DNA from: Pseudomonas simiae
GTDB lineage: Bacteria > Pseudomonadota > Gammaproteobacteria > Pseudomonadales > Pseudomonadaceae
Assembly (NCBI RefSeq): GCF_900111895.1
Contig: NZ_FOKB01000016.1
Coordinates: 1 to 64,000, forward strand
Direction of reading: 5' to 3'
Length of the DNA: 64,000 nt
The first letter of the stretch is position 1. Every line of letters begins with the position of its first letter. This document shows positions 8,579 through 16,854 of the stretch, piece after piece. Made by a program: the position numbers and the translations under genes. A model generated the notes under the pieces. It ran no database searches. It was not told where the DNA came from and saw only the letters and a list, made by a program, of their open reading frames with translations.

Positions 8579-8602
8579 AACAGGCGCCTCGACGGCGCCT
8601 GT
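8579..8602. terminator. Bidirectional terminator hairpin
   Basis: AACAGGCGCC-TCGA/C-GGCGCCTGTT forms a perfect 10-bp stem. It is flanked by A residues on the left and TTCTCTAT on the right and lies between convergent genes (PfpI and the PLDc_N membrane protein), so it probably serves both. Confidence 0.75.
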
Positions 8603-8620
8603 TCTCTATCTACTTCTGCC

Positions 8621-8827
8621 TCAGCTTTTATGCTGCTGCGGCATTTCGCGTTTCGGCCCGAACATCGCCCAAGCGATTAGGCCCAAAAGTGGCACAAAGA
8701 TAAGCACCACCACCCACAATCCTTTGGTCTCCCAGCCCCCAGTGCTGCGCAATACGATATTGATCGCCCACAATTCCAGTAGCAGTAGAACCACCGCCAA
8801 ACCGATCCAGATATATTGAATTTCCAT
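8621..8827 (-). CDS. Small membrane protein, PLDc N-terminal-like
   Basis: 68 residues with two membrane helices: roughly 5-27 (YIWIGLAVVLLLLELWAINIVL) and 37-59 (GLWVVVLIFVPLLGLIAWAMFGP). The pattern W-x-L/I-V-V-L-x-F-x-P-x-x-G-x-x-x-x-x-x-FGP matches the phospholipase D-nuclease N-terminal (PLDc_N) family of inner-membrane proteins. No catalytic HKD motif is present. AGGTG precedes the ATG. Confidence 0.75.
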   Translation of the reverse strand: MEIQYIWIGLAVVLLLLELWAINIVLRSTGGWETKGLWVVVLIFVPLLGLIAWAMFGPKREMPQQHKS

Positions 8828-9093
8828 GCTTCACCTCCTAGGTCGTACACGTTAGGTCAAGTGTTTAGCGCGAGGGTTCATTAAAATTTGCGCGAATGTC
8901 CCGGGGTTGTGGAATGCAACGTGCAACCGCACCGACCATGCAACCTGCACGACAGGTTCAGTCGCCATGTCATCGTAGGCCTTTGAATTTCCTCACGAAT
9001 TAAAAACAGCTCAAGTTGGTACAACTGATGCACTCCTGTCATGGACGAGGTGTGCATGTCGACACGCCCTGATTTCCCCGTGAGGTGTCACCC

Positions 9094-9570
9094 ATGAATG
9101 CGATTGACCTGCTCAAAGCCGACCACGAACGCGTAAAGGCCCTGTTGACTCAGTTGAGTGAATCCACCGAACGTGGGGTGAAAAAACGCACTGAGTTGTT
9201 GGCCAAGCTGGAAGCCGAAATCAGCCTGCATACCAGGCTGGAAGAAGAAATCCTCTACCCGGCGTTCAGGAAGGCTGGTGGCAAGGAACAAGACATCATG
9301 TACCACGAGGCCAAGGAAGAGCATCGCACCGTTGACACCCTGGTACTGCCGGACCTGAAGCAAACCGAGCCTTCGACAACAGAGTTTTCCGGCCGCGTCA
9401 AAGTGGTCAAGGAATTGCTGGAGCACCATATCGAGGAAGAGGAAACCGAGATGTTCCCGCAAGCTAAAAAGCTGCTGGGCAAAGCGCTGCTGGAAGAACT
9501 GGGCGCCGAAATGGAAGCGATGAAAGCAGCGCACAAGAAGTTGCAGTCGACCAAGCCCATGGCGGCTTGA
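9094..9570 (+). CDS. Hemerythrin HHE-domain protein
   Basis: 158 residues forming an all-alpha bundle with the expected iron ligands: LKADHERVK near the N-terminus, HTRLEEEILYPAF, HEAKEEHRTVD and HHIEEEETEMFP. Proteins of this family bind a di-iron centre and respond to O2, NO or iron in the cytoplasm. The ATG at this position is preceded by GAGGTG; a GTG three codons upstream is less likely. About 265 bases of apparently non-coding DNA lie upstream, in which I saw no defined site. Confidence 0.85.
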   Translation: MNAIDLLKADHERVKALLTQLSESTERGVKKRTELLAKLEAEISLHTRLEEEILYPAFRKAGGKEQDIMYHEAKEEHRTVDTLVLPDLKQTEPSTTEFSGRVKVVKELLEHHIEEEETEMFPQAKKLLGKALLEELGAEMEAMKAAHKKLQSTKPMAA

Positions 9571-9635
9571 TCGAGGCATGACCAGGGCCTGAGAGTAATC
9601 CAGGCTCTGGAACCATCACACGAGGGGATTGCGTC

Positions 9636-9914
9636 ATGAAGACCAGATCGTCCCAAAGGATTTTACTCATTGTCGGCCTGTCCGCTTTGCTCACTGGCCC
9701 CGCCCTCGCCGCGTTCGGCGATAACCCAGAGCCAGCCGCGAACGCCTTGAATGGTAACGGTGCCGCCGGTTCTGCCCTGCCGCCGGGGACCTACCCCAGC
9801 AGCCCCTCCGACAGCAGTAAGAAGACCAAAGACACCGACAAGCAGCCGCCCAGGCCGGCCAAGCCTGCTGATACCCATAAGCCCAGTAAAGATAAACCCC
9901 GCTCAAGCAGCTGA
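9636..9914 (+). CDS. Small secreted Pro/Lys-rich protein
   Basis: 92 residues. A signal peptide (RILLIVGLSALLTGPALA) is cleaved near residue 25, followed by a low-complexity tail rich in Pro, Ser, Lys and Asp that is probably disordered in the periplasm. GAGGGG is placed before the ATG. It lies 65 bases after the hemerythrin gene and may be co-transcribed. Its 3' end overlaps the convergent DUF3079 gene by 12 bases. Function unknown. Confidence 0.65.
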   Translation: MKTRSSQRILLIVGLSALLTGPALAAFGDNPEPAANALNGNGAAGSALPPGTYPSSPSDSSKKTKDTDKQPPRPAKPADTHKPSKDKPRSSS

Positions 9915-10112
9915 CGGCTCATCCTTATCCGGCGGCTCGGGCGTAACGCCCCAGTCGCCGTGCTCATACCAGTCATCACCGAGCATCTCCGCAGGGTGCA
10001 TGGTGCGGTCGGCTCCGTTGCCACAGGCCAGGTCGCTCGCAGCGCAGTAGCGATCACACCCCCAGCAGATACGCTCGGGATGCTTGGGGTGCAGCGGAAA
10101 AGGCTTGGCCAT
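9903..10112 (-). CDS. DUF3079 domain-containing protein
   Basis: 69 residues matching the short DUF3079 family almost end to end: KPFPLHPKHPERICWGCDRYC, LACGNGADRTMHPAEM and DDWYEHGDWG. Four conserved cysteines (C-x2-C-x3-C and a later one) suggest a metal site. A GTG start 10 codons upstream exists, but the ATG with AAGG in front fits the family start better. Confidence 0.8.
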   Translation of the reverse strand: MAKPFPLHPKHPERICWGCDRYCAASDLACGNGADRTMHPAEMLGDDWYEHGDWGVTPEPPDKDEPSAA

Positions 10113-10275
10113 GGCATTTGCCTTGTTGGAGACGGTGTTCACACCCTAGTGTTAAAACACCCATGCTGCCTTGACCGAAATCAAGCGCCCAGCCTCACTC
10201 TCGATCACGCACTGTTTCGATGCTCGCCGCCGCTATTCACGCCCTGGCGAAGTGCAGTTTTTTGCCGGTATCTGG

Positions 10276-11895
10276 CTAGACTTTAAAGCGCGCCACGGTC
10301 TGGTGCAGCGCCCCCGCCATCCCCGCCAGGTCATGCCCCGCCGTCTCGGTATGCAACGCCCCTTGCAGCACCTGCTGCGACAGATTGCGAATGCCCACCA
10401 GATTGCGATCCACTTCCCGCGCCACCAACGCCTGCTCCTCGGTGGCGCTGGCAATCATCATGTTGCGCTCGTTGATCTGCGAAATAGACCGGGTAATCTC
10501 ATCCAAGGCTTCACCCGAACGCTGCGCCACACTCAGTGTCGCCTGCACGCGCTCGCTGCTGCTGTGCATGGCCGCGACCGCATGCTCGGTATCCTGGCGG
10601 ATATTGCCGATCATCTGCTCGATCTCCTGGGTCGAAGCCTGGGTGCGATGGGCCAACGCCCGCACTTCATCAGCCACCACCGCAAACCCACGCCCGGCGT
10701 CCCCAGCCCGCGCTGCTTCAATGGCGGCGTTGAGGGCTAGCAGGTTCGTCTGGTCGGCAATGCTGCGGATCACTTCCAGCACACTGCTGATGTCTTGTAC
10801 GCGGCCCGCCAGTTGCTGGATGCGTTCGGAGGTTTCCACTACGCCGGTGGCCAGGGTGTTGATCGACGCCACGGTTTCCTGCACCTGGGCACGGCCGCGC
10901 TGGGCGGTCTGTTCCGACAGACGCGAAGCCTCGCTGGTGCTCACCGCGTTGCGCGCCACTTCATCCACGGCAGCGGTCATTTCATTCACCGCCGTCGCCG
11001 CCTGTTCGATCTCCTGGCCCTGGGACTGCAAGCTGCTGCTGGTCTGGCTGCTCACCGCGCTCAGTTCTTCGGAGGAACTGGCCACGCCGTCCACCGACGT
11101 CGCAATGTGCCGCACCATCTGGTTCAGGTTCTGCTGCATCTGGTGCAGGTTGCGCATCACGCTGCCTTCGGCGCTGTTGCCCACCGGTACCACGATGGTC
11201 AGGTCGCCCTGGGCAATATGGCTCAGCACGCGCGCGGCTTCGTCCGGCTCGCCGCCCAATGGGCGAATCACGCTGCGGGTGACGATAATCGCGGCGGCAA
11301 CCACCAGGGCCAAACACAACAGGAACAACCCGATCATGTTGCGCCGGGCCTCGTCGTACAGGACCTGCGCCGCCTGCTCGCGTTCAGCGAACAGACGTCC
11401 CTGCATGGCCATCAACGCGTCCAGGCTCTTGAACACCGCAAGCTCGGCGGGCATCACCTGTTGCTTGAGCTGGGCCAGGCCCTGTTCGCGAGCGCCTTGC
11501 TTGATCAGCGCCTGCACCTGGGTGAAAGCGGCCACATAGGCTTCCCGATGGGTTTTCAAGGTCGCATAGGCGGCCTTGCCTTCGGCGGTATCGAGCAGCG
11601 GCTCAAGGGTGGCGAACGCCTCGGTGATGCGTTGCCGGGTGGTGCCGATGGCTTCCTGGGCTTGTTGGTTGTCCTGGTCGATCAGCAAGTCACGGGTGTT
11701 GCGGCCGTTATCGCGTACGCCGGTGGCGATCACCATGATCGGCGCTATTTTCGGCCAGTCCTGCTGCACAATCTGTTCGGATTGTTGCTTGAGGGTTGCG
11801 AGGTCGTGCAGGGCGTAGAACACCAAACCGACCAGAGCCAGCGGCGCAATCGCGAAACCGATGACAATGCGTTGTGCCGTGGTTAACTGCTTCAT
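10276..11895 (-). CDS. Methyl-accepting chemotaxis protein
   Basis: 539 residues. TM1 is about 10-30, a periplasmic helical sensor of ~160 residues (4HB-type, with NGRNTRDLLIDQDN) follows, TM2 is IGLFLLCLALVVAAAIIV, then a HAMP domain (RSVIRPLGGEPDEAARVL) and a long cytoplasmic coiled coil with the signalling tip EAARAGDAGRGFAVVADEVRALA. AAGGAAGG precedes the ATG; the open frame continues upstream but has no signal anchor there. The ligand is not predictable. Its place just after nrdDG hints at a role in finding low-oxygen or nitrate-rich zones, but no FNR-type box was found in front of it. Confidence 0.92.
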   Translation of the reverse strand: MKQLTTAQRIVIGFAIAPLALVGLVFYALHDLATLKQQSEQIVQQDWPKIAPIMVIATGVRDNGRNTRDLLIDQDNQQAQEAIGTTRQRITEAFATLEPLLDTAEGKAAYATLKTHREAYVAAFTQVQALIKQGAREQGLAQLKQQVMPAELAVFKSLDALMAMQGRLFAEREQAAQVLYDEARRNMIGLFLLCLALVVAAAIIVTRSVIRPLGGEPDEAARVLSHIAQGDLTIVVPVGNSAEGSVMRNLHQMQQNLNQMVRHIATSVDGVASSSEELSAVSSQTSSSLQSQGQEIEQAATAVNEMTAAVDEVARNAVSTSEASRLSEQTAQRGRAQVQETVASINTLATGVVETSERIQQLAGRVQDISSVLEVIRSIADQTNLLALNAAIEAARAGDAGRGFAVVADEVRALAHRTQASTQEIEQMIGNIRQDTEHAVAAMHSSSERVQATLSVAQRSGEALDEITRSISQINERNMMIASATEEQALVAREVDRNLVGIRNLSQQVLQGALHTETAGHDLAGMAGALHQTVARFKV

Positions 11896-11965
11896 TCTGA
11901 ACCTTCCTTGATGAACACCTGCCCACCAGGGGCAGCATCGATAAAAACGCGGTTGAGGGCGCGGG

Positions 11966-12661
11966 TCACCCTCGTAATACAAACGCGGGAAACAACTCAC
12001 GCAAGCGGCCCCAGAGCTCCGGTAACGCAGCCTGTGCCGGGGAACTCGGCAGTTGCGTGTCGAGCATGCTGGCAGTGCGCACCATCTGCACGGCGAAGCG
12101 CTGCACGCCACGGGCTTGCAAACGTTGGGCCAGCCGCAGCAGGCGGGCTGGGTCGATCAGGTGCCAATGCACCGTGGTACGGCATTCGTAGTCCATGCCG
12201 CTGGCGAGCAAAATATCGAGACTGCGCCAGTTGGCGGCGCCGCTGCCCTTGACCTGGGTGATCGACTGGCAGTCTTCGGCCAGGGCCTTTACGTCAAAAC
12301 CAACCCAGTCGGCATGCCGCAAAGCATGGGCAAACCCCGCCGGCTTGATCCCCGCGCTGTGCAGGCCGATGTGAAAACCCATCGCCCGGACTTCATCCAT
12401 CGCCGCCGGCAAACCCTCTTGCAAGGTCGGCTCGCCGCCGCTGAACACCACGGCGTCGAGCAGGTCTCGGCGCCGTTGCAGAAACAGCAACACCCGGCGC
12501 CAATCCATTTGCGTGCTCGCGCGCGGCGGGATCAGGTCCGGGTTGTGGCAGTAACGGCAACGCCAGGCACAGCCCTGGCAGAACAGCACACAGGCGAGCA
12601 TGCCGGGGTAGTCGAGGGTGGTCAGGGGCACCAGGCCCCCGACCCGCAGCGCTCGACTCAT
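11966..12661 (-). CDS. nrdG: Anaerobic ribonucleotide reductase activating enzyme NrdG
   Basis: 231 residues, a radical SAM protein with the CX3CX2C cluster motif in CQGCAWRCRYCHN, followed by SGGEP (SAM binding). It cleaves SAM on a [4Fe-4S] cluster to generate the glycyl radical on NrdD. The start overlaps the stop of the small glycyl-radical ORF (ATGA), the third step of a coupled nrdD / small ORF / nrdG operon. Confidence 0.92.
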   Translation of the reverse strand: MSRALRVGGLVPLTTLDYPGMLACVLFCQGCAWRCRYCHNPDLIPPRASTQMDWRRVLLFLQRRRDLLDAVVFSGGEPTLQEGLPAAMDEVRAMGFHIGLHSAGIKPAGFAHALRHADWVGFDVKALAEDCQSITQVKGSGAANWRSLDILLASGMDYECRTTVHWHLIDPARLLRLAQRLQARGVQRFAVQMVRTASMLDTQLPSSPAQAALPELWGRLRELFPAFVLRG

Positions 12662-12813
12662 TGGCGACCGGCCGCAGCGGCCGTTTCAGTGAAGTGCGCA
12701 CGCTCCTTGTGCTCGGATTGCTTGCCTGGATTGAACGCCGACACCGGCCGGTGGTAACCCATTACTCGGGTCCAGACTTCGCAGCGCTGGCGTTGTGGCT
12801 GGGAGGTTTGCAT
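12658..12813 (-). CDS. Detached glycyl-radical domain of class III ribonucleotide reductase (NrdD C-terminus)
   Basis: 51 residues. TRVMGYHRPV matches the RVxGY glycyl-radical motif of NrdD (Gly19 would carry the radical), and SAFNPGKQSEHKER matches the tail that follows it in NrdD (RPFNAGKQEEVKRR in E. coli). Cys11 lies just before it. The preceding large chain stops right before where this motif should be, so the radical site is on this separate product. It has its own strong Shine-Dalgarno, AAGGAG, 7 bases before the ATG. It is in the same reading frame as nrdD, 22 codons after the TAG, with no other stop between them. Either it acts in trans like a spare-part glycyl-radical protein, or the TAG is read through. 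Overlaps nrdG by 4 bases. Confidence 0.82.
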   Translation of the reverse strand: MQTSQPQRQRCEVWTRVMGYHRPVSAFNPGKQSEHKERAHFTETAAAAGRQ

Positions 12814-12857
12814 GGTGAATCTCCTTGGGGTGGAGTTGAGTTGAATGGCTTCATACG

Positions 12858-12883
12858 GGAGCAAGCAAGCTCGCTCCTACAGG
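12858..12883 (-). repeat. REP-like palindrome at the end of nrdD
   Basis: Read on the minus strand, CTGTAGGAGCGAGCTTGC followed by TTGCTCC is the typical Pseudomonas REP half-element; GGAGCGAGC pairs imperfectly with GCTTGCTCC. The TAG within it is the stop codon of nrdD. Confidence 0.6.
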
Positions 12884-14865
12884 GCCAGGACTTCATCGCA
12901 CTTGGGGCAGAACTCATGTTCACCGGCGAGGTAGCCATGCACCGGGCAGATCGAAAATGTCGGCGTCACCGTCAGGTACGGCAGCCGGAAACGCCCCAGC
13001 GCCTTGCGCACCAATTGCTTGCAGGCCTGGGTCGACGAGATCTGCTCGGCCATGTACAGGTGCAACACAGTGCCGCCGGTGTATTTGCATTGCAGTTCGT
13101 CTTGCAGCTCCAGGGCTTCGAAGGGGTCCTGGGTAAAGCCCACCGGCAGTTGCGAGGAATTGGTGTAATACGGCGCGATGTCGCTGCCCGCTTGCAGGAT
13201 GTTTGGGTAGCGCTTGCGGTCTTCCTTGGCAAAACGGTAGGTGGTGCCTTCCGCCGGGGTGGCTTCAAGGTTGTAGAGGTGGCCGGTGTCTTCCTGGAAG
13301 CGCAGCAAAGTGGCGCGCACATGGTCGAGCAATTTGAGGGCAAAGGCGCGGCCCTGTTCGGTGTGCATGCCCTCCTCGTCAGCGCTGAAATTGCGCAGCA
13401 TCTCGTGCATGCCATTAAGGCCGATGGTGGAGAAGTGATTGCGCAGCGTGCCCAGGTAACGCTTGGTGTAGGGATACAGGCCCGCATCCATGTGGTGTTG
13501 GATCACCTTGCGCTTGACCTCCAGGCTTTCCATGGCCATTTCCATCAGGCTGTCCAGGCGTTGCAGCAAGCCTGAGGTGTCGCCCTTGAACAGGTAGCCC
13601 AGGCGTGCGCAGTTGATTGTCACCACCCCCAGGGAGCCCGTCTGTTCCGCCGAACCGAACAGCCCGCCACCGCGCTTGAGCAATTCACGCACGTCCAGTT
13701 GCAGGCGGCAGCACATCGAGCGCACCTGGTTGGGTTGCATATCGGAATTGAGGAAGTTCTGGAAATACGGCAAACCGTAGCGCGCCGTCATCTCGAACAG
13801 GCGGTCAGCATTGTCGCTGTCCCAGGGGAAATCATGGGTGATGTTGTAGGTGGGAATCGGAAAGGTGAACACCCGGCCCTTGGCATCCCCGGCCTGCATC
13901 ACCTCGATGTAGGCGCGGTTGATCATCTCCATTTCGGCTTGCAGGTCGCCGTAGGCAAACGGCATTTCTTCACCGCCGATCACCGGCACCTGTTCACGTA
14001 AATCTTCTGGGCAGACCCAATCGAACGTCAGGTTGGTAAACGGTGTCTGGGTGCCCCAGCGCGACGGCACGTTGAGGTTGTAGATGAACTCCTGCACGGC
14101 CTGGCGCACTTGCGGGTAGCTCAGTTGATCCTTGCGCACATAGGGCGCGAGATAGGTGTCGAACGAACTGAAGGCCTGGGCGCCGGCCCATTCGTTTTGC
14201 AGGGTACCGAGGAAGTTGACCATCTGCCCCAGGGCGCTGCTCAAGTGCTTGGGGGGGCCCGCTTCGACCCGGCCCGGCACACCGTTTAGGCCTTCGTGCA
14301 ACAGCGAACGCAGTGACCAACCGGCGCAGTAGCCGGCAAGCATGTCCAGGTCATGGATATGCAGATCCGCTTCGCGGTGCGCGCGGCCGATCTGCTCGCT
14401 GTAGACCTCGTCCAGCCAGTAATTGGCAGTGACCTTGCCTGCCACATTGAGCACCAATCCGCCCAGGGAATAGCCCTGATTGGCATTGGCCTGCACGCGC
14501 CAGTCTTCGCGATCGAGGTATTCGTTCATGGAGGTGGCGACCTCTACCAGGGTCTTGCGGTCACGGCGCATGCGGCCGTGTTGTTCGCGGTAGACGATGT
14601 AGGCGCGCATCGATTGGAAGTAACCGGCGTCCATCAGCACGCGTTCGACGCTGTCCTGGATGAGTTCGACGTCCAGTTGTTCGATGCCCCTTAGGCGTGC
14701 CAATACTGCGCCCAGCAACAGGTCGGCGTCGTTCGCTTGAAACTCCGCGGTGGCAGTGCCGGCGGCGATCAGGGCTTGGCGGATTTTTTCGGCGTCGAAG
14801 GGGGCCAGGCTGCCGTCGCGTTTGTGGAGGTGGGTGCTGGTGAGCGGGGTGAGCGTGCTTTGCAT
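12877..14865 (-). CDS. nrdD: Anaerobic (class III) ribonucleoside-triphosphate reductase large chain, lacking its glycyl-radical tail
   Basis: 662 residues from MQSTLTPL. An ATP-cone (about 10-100, KRDGSLAPFDAEKIRQAL) is followed by the ten-stranded barrel domain. It reduces NTPs to dNTPs without oxygen. The protein ends in FSICPVHGYLAGEHEFCPKCDEVLAL, i.e. the C-terminal zinc-binding region (Cys640, Cys653, Cys656), and stops before the RVxGY glycyl-radical motif that every active NrdD needs; that motif is in the next small ORF. E. coli NrdD is 712 residues; the sum of the two parts fits this. TTGGAG precedes the ATG; a TTG four codons upstream is less likely. An ANR box with a TAATAT -10 stands in front. 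Confidence 0.93.
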   Translation of the reverse strand: MQSTLTPLTSTHLHKRDGSLAPFDAEKIRQALIAAGTATAEFQANDADLLLGAVLARLRGIEQLDVELIQDSVERVLMDAGYFQSMRAYIVYREQHGRMRRDRKTLVEVATSMNEYLDREDWRVQANANQGYSLGGLVLNVAGKVTANYWLDEVYSEQIGRAHREADLHIHDLDMLAGYCAGWSLRSLLHEGLNGVPGRVEAGPPKHLSSALGQMVNFLGTLQNEWAGAQAFSSFDTYLAPYVRKDQLSYPQVRQAVQEFIYNLNVPSRWGTQTPFTNLTFDWVCPEDLREQVPVIGGEEMPFAYGDLQAEMEMINRAYIEVMQAGDAKGRVFTFPIPTYNITHDFPWDSDNADRLFEMTARYGLPYFQNFLNSDMQPNQVRSMCCRLQLDVRELLKRGGGLFGSAEQTGSLGVVTINCARLGYLFKGDTSGLLQRLDSLMEMAMESLEVKRKVIQHHMDAGLYPYTKRYLGTLRNHFSTIGLNGMHEMLRNFSADEEGMHTEQGRAFALKLLDHVRATLLRFQEDTGHLYNLEATPAEGTTYRFAKEDRKRYPNILQAGSDIAPYYTNSSQLPVGFTQDPFEALELQDELQCKYTGGTVLHLYMAEQISSTQACKQLVRKALGRFRLPYLTVTPTFSICPVHGYLAGEHEFCPKCDEVLAL

Positions 14866-14923
14866 TGGGAGCTCCAAACACTACATATAGACAATCCGAT
14901 AACATAAAACACAATATGCAGTG

Positions 14924-14965
14924 ATATTACGGAGAGAAGCGTTGGAAACCCTTGATCGGGATCAA
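14924..14965 (-). promoter_or_regulatory. ANR/FNR-activated promoter of nrdD
   Basis: A perfect FNR-type box TTGATCGGGATCAA occupies 14952-14965. On the minus strand a TAATAT -10 hexamer lies at 14929-14924, about 32 bases from the box centre, exactly the geometry of a class II (-41.5) FNR-dependent promoter. The start codon is ~50 bases further on. This predicts induction without oxygen. Confidence 0.85.
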
Positions 14966-14977
14966 CGTTTTCTGATC

Positions 14978-15034
14978 GGGGCATATCCCTTTATTCCGTC
15001 ACGGCTATCCATGGTTCCGCCCTTACGGTGCCCC
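14978..15034. repeat. Intergenic repeat (GGGCATATCC family)
   Basis: A 57-base element begins GGGGCATATCC, contains TGGTTCCGC, and has terminal GGGGCA/TGCCCC inverted ends. The same words occur in the inverted repeat behind narL. It looks like a dispersed intergenic repeat of fluorescent pseudomonads and may form the 3' end of the moaA transcript. Confidence 0.55.
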
Positions 15035-15040
15035 CCAACC

Positions 15041-16027
15041 TCACCCACCGCTCATGCTCATAAAGCGCACCACCTGAACCTCCCCCGCCCCCGAAAAATC
15101 ATGCCGCGCTGGCTTTCCCCTCAACGCCCGATGCAACGCCTCAACCAACGGCCGATCATCCAACGGAGACCGCCTGAGCAAATCACGAAAATCCAGCGCG
15201 TCGTCCTGCCCGAGGCACAACAAAAGCCGCCCCTCCACCGTCATCCTTAGCCGATTACAACTCCCACAAAAACTCTGTGAATTGGGCGAGATAAACCCGA
15301 TGCGCGTGTCGGGGTAACGCGCCAAACGCACATACCGCGCCGGCCCCCCACTGCTTTCCGCAGTGTCGAGCAACAGATGCTCACGAGCGATCACCTCCCG
15401 CACCTCATCACTGGCACAAAACGTCTCCCCCCGCGAACGCCCTACATCCCCCAAAGGCATTTCTTCGATGAAACTGATATCGATCCCTTGCTCGATCGCA
15501 TACCGCACCAACGCGGGCACCTCATCAAAATTACGCCCTTTCATCACCACGCAATTGAGCTTGACCCGCTCGAACCCGGCGTCCCGCGCCGCCTCTATCC
15601 CCTCCTGCACCTGGCGCAAATCACCGTTGCGCGTGATCGCCCGAAACCGCACGGGATCCAGACTGTCGAGGCTGATATTCATGCGCTTGACCCCCGCCGC
15701 CGCCAGCGGCTGCGCCAGCCGCGCCAACTGTGAGCCATTGCTGGTCATCACCAACTCACGCAAGCCTGGCAACGCAGCAATAGTGCGGCACAACCCCACA
15801 ATGCCAGGACGGATCAAAGGTTCACCGCCGGTCAAGCGGATCTTGCGCACGCCCTGGCCCACAAACAGCCGGGCCAGGCGGTCCAGCTCTTGCAGGCTCA
15901 ACACCTGCTGGCGCGGCAGGAAGGTCATGGTTTTCGCCATGCAGTACACACAGCGAAAATCACAACGGTCGGTCACCGACAGACGCAGGTAATCGATTGA
16001 ACGGCCGAGCCCATCCACCAGGCTCAT
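15041..16027 (-). CDS. moaA: GTP 3',8-cyclase MoaA (molybdopterin synthesis)
   Basis: 328 residues. Radical SAM cluster motif CDFRCVYCMA near 20-30, SAM-binding TGGEP, and the second C-terminal cluster CGSCNRLRMT plus a third Cys in LLLCLG. The protein ends in the functionally needed Gly-Gly (MSMSGG). It converts GTP to the first pterin intermediate of the molybdenum cofactor required by NarG. It starts 1 base after the PPIase stop, as last gene of the nar operon; this matches the moaA1 position in P. aeruginosa. Confidence 0.94.
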   Translation of the reverse strand: MSLVDGLGRSIDYLRLSVTDRCDFRCVYCMAKTMTFLPRQQVLSLQELDRLARLFVGQGVRKIRLTGGEPLIRPGIVGLCRTIAALPGLRELVMTSNGSQLARLAQPLAAAGVKRMNISLDSLDPVRFRAITRNGDLRQVQEGIEAARDAGFERVKLNCVVMKGRNFDEVPALVRYAIEQGIDISFIEEMPLGDVGRSRGETFCASDEVREVIAREHLLLDTAESSGGPARYVRLARYPDTRIGFISPNSQSFCGSCNRLRMTVEGRLLLCLGQDDALDFRDLLRRSPLDDRPLVEALHRALRGKPARHDFSGAGEVQVVRFMSMSGG

Positions 16028-16028
16028 G

Positions 16029-16847
16029 TCACTGCACCAACGGCGAGTCGGCGCCTTGCAGCGCGAGACCACGGATGTCCGCGGCGCCAATCAGGGTTTG
16101 CAGGTACTGCACCAGCGCCTTCTGCCACACCCCCTGCTGCAACTGGGTGCGAATGGCGCCCGCCACTGCTTCGTAAGGCAACGGCTGGCCTTCGATGCGC
16201 TGGTCGACGCTGATCACATGCCAGCCGTAACGGCTTTCCAAGGGCTTATCGGCCAGGCCGGGCGCCAGGGTAAACAACTGGCGCTCCAGCTCCGGCACGG
16301 TCTGGCCCTTGCTGATCTGGCCCAATGAGCCACCCTGGGCCTTGGACGGGCACGCCGAATACTTGAGCGCCAGTTCGGCGAAGCTGGCGGGTGTCTGCGC
16401 CAGGCTCAGCTGCAGGATTTCTGCCTGCACATGGGCCATCTGCCGTGCCTCGGCATCGTCCGGCGCGCATTCGAGCAAGATGTGCCGCACCGCCAGCAAC
16501 GGTGCGCTGTGGAAGCGCCCTCGATTGCTTTCGAAATAATGCCGGCAGGTCGCCTCGTCGCACTGCGGCACGGTGATCTCGCGCTCCAGCAACAAGCGCG
16601 TGGCGGCTTCTTCTTCGTTCTCGCCGGGGGCGATGTCCACCGCCAGGCCCAACTCGGTGATGCGCTGTTGCAGCAGCTCGCGAATCACCAGCGCGCGAGC
16701 GGCCAGGTACACCGCCGCTTCGCGGCTTTCGGCAGGATGGTATTGCAGCTCCAGGGCCATCGCCTCGGGCGTGATCGACACGCCGTTGACGCTGACGATG
16801 GGCCATTCTTGTTCACTGCTGGCAATCAATTCAGGCTGGGTCATCAT
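16029..16847 (-). CDS. Parvulin-type peptidyl-prolyl isomerase of the nar operon (NifM-like)
   Basis: 272 residues with no signal peptide, so cytoplasmic. N-terminal helical chaperone part (about 1-125), then a parvulin/PpiC domain: VRHILLECAPDD, SFAELALKYSACPSKAQGGSLGQISKGQTVPELE and LESRYGWHVISVD. It belongs to the NifM-like group found at the end of narGHJI operons in pseudomonads and probably helps fold or mature the nitrate reductase. It begins 8 bases after the narI stop; ATG ATG offers two starts, the second better spaced from AGGA. Confidence 0.88.
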   Translation of the reverse strand: MMTQPELIASSEQEWPIVSVNGVSITPEAMALELQYHPAESREAAVYLAARALVIRELLQQRITELGLAVDIAPGENEEEAATRLLLEREITVPQCDEATCRHYFESNRGRFHSAPLLAVRHILLECAPDDAEARQMAHVQAEILQLSLAQTPASFAELALKYSACPSKAQGGSLGQISKGQTVPELERQLFTLAPGLADKPLESRYGWHVISVDQRIEGQPLPYEAVAGAIRTQLQQGVWQKALVQYLQTLIGAADIRGLALQGADSPLVQ

Positions 16848-16854
16848 GTGTTCC

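Noticed and set aside
8828..9093. Possible promoter elements before the hemerythrin gene
   Set aside because: Only short AT-rich words and no match to FNR, Fur or sigma-factor consensus good enough to report.
10385..11886. Long open frames (up to 384 codons) on the plus strand opposite the chemoreceptor
   Set aside because: Low-complexity Arg/Ser/Ala-rich translations in GC-rich antisense; the minus-strand chemoreceptor has clear domains.
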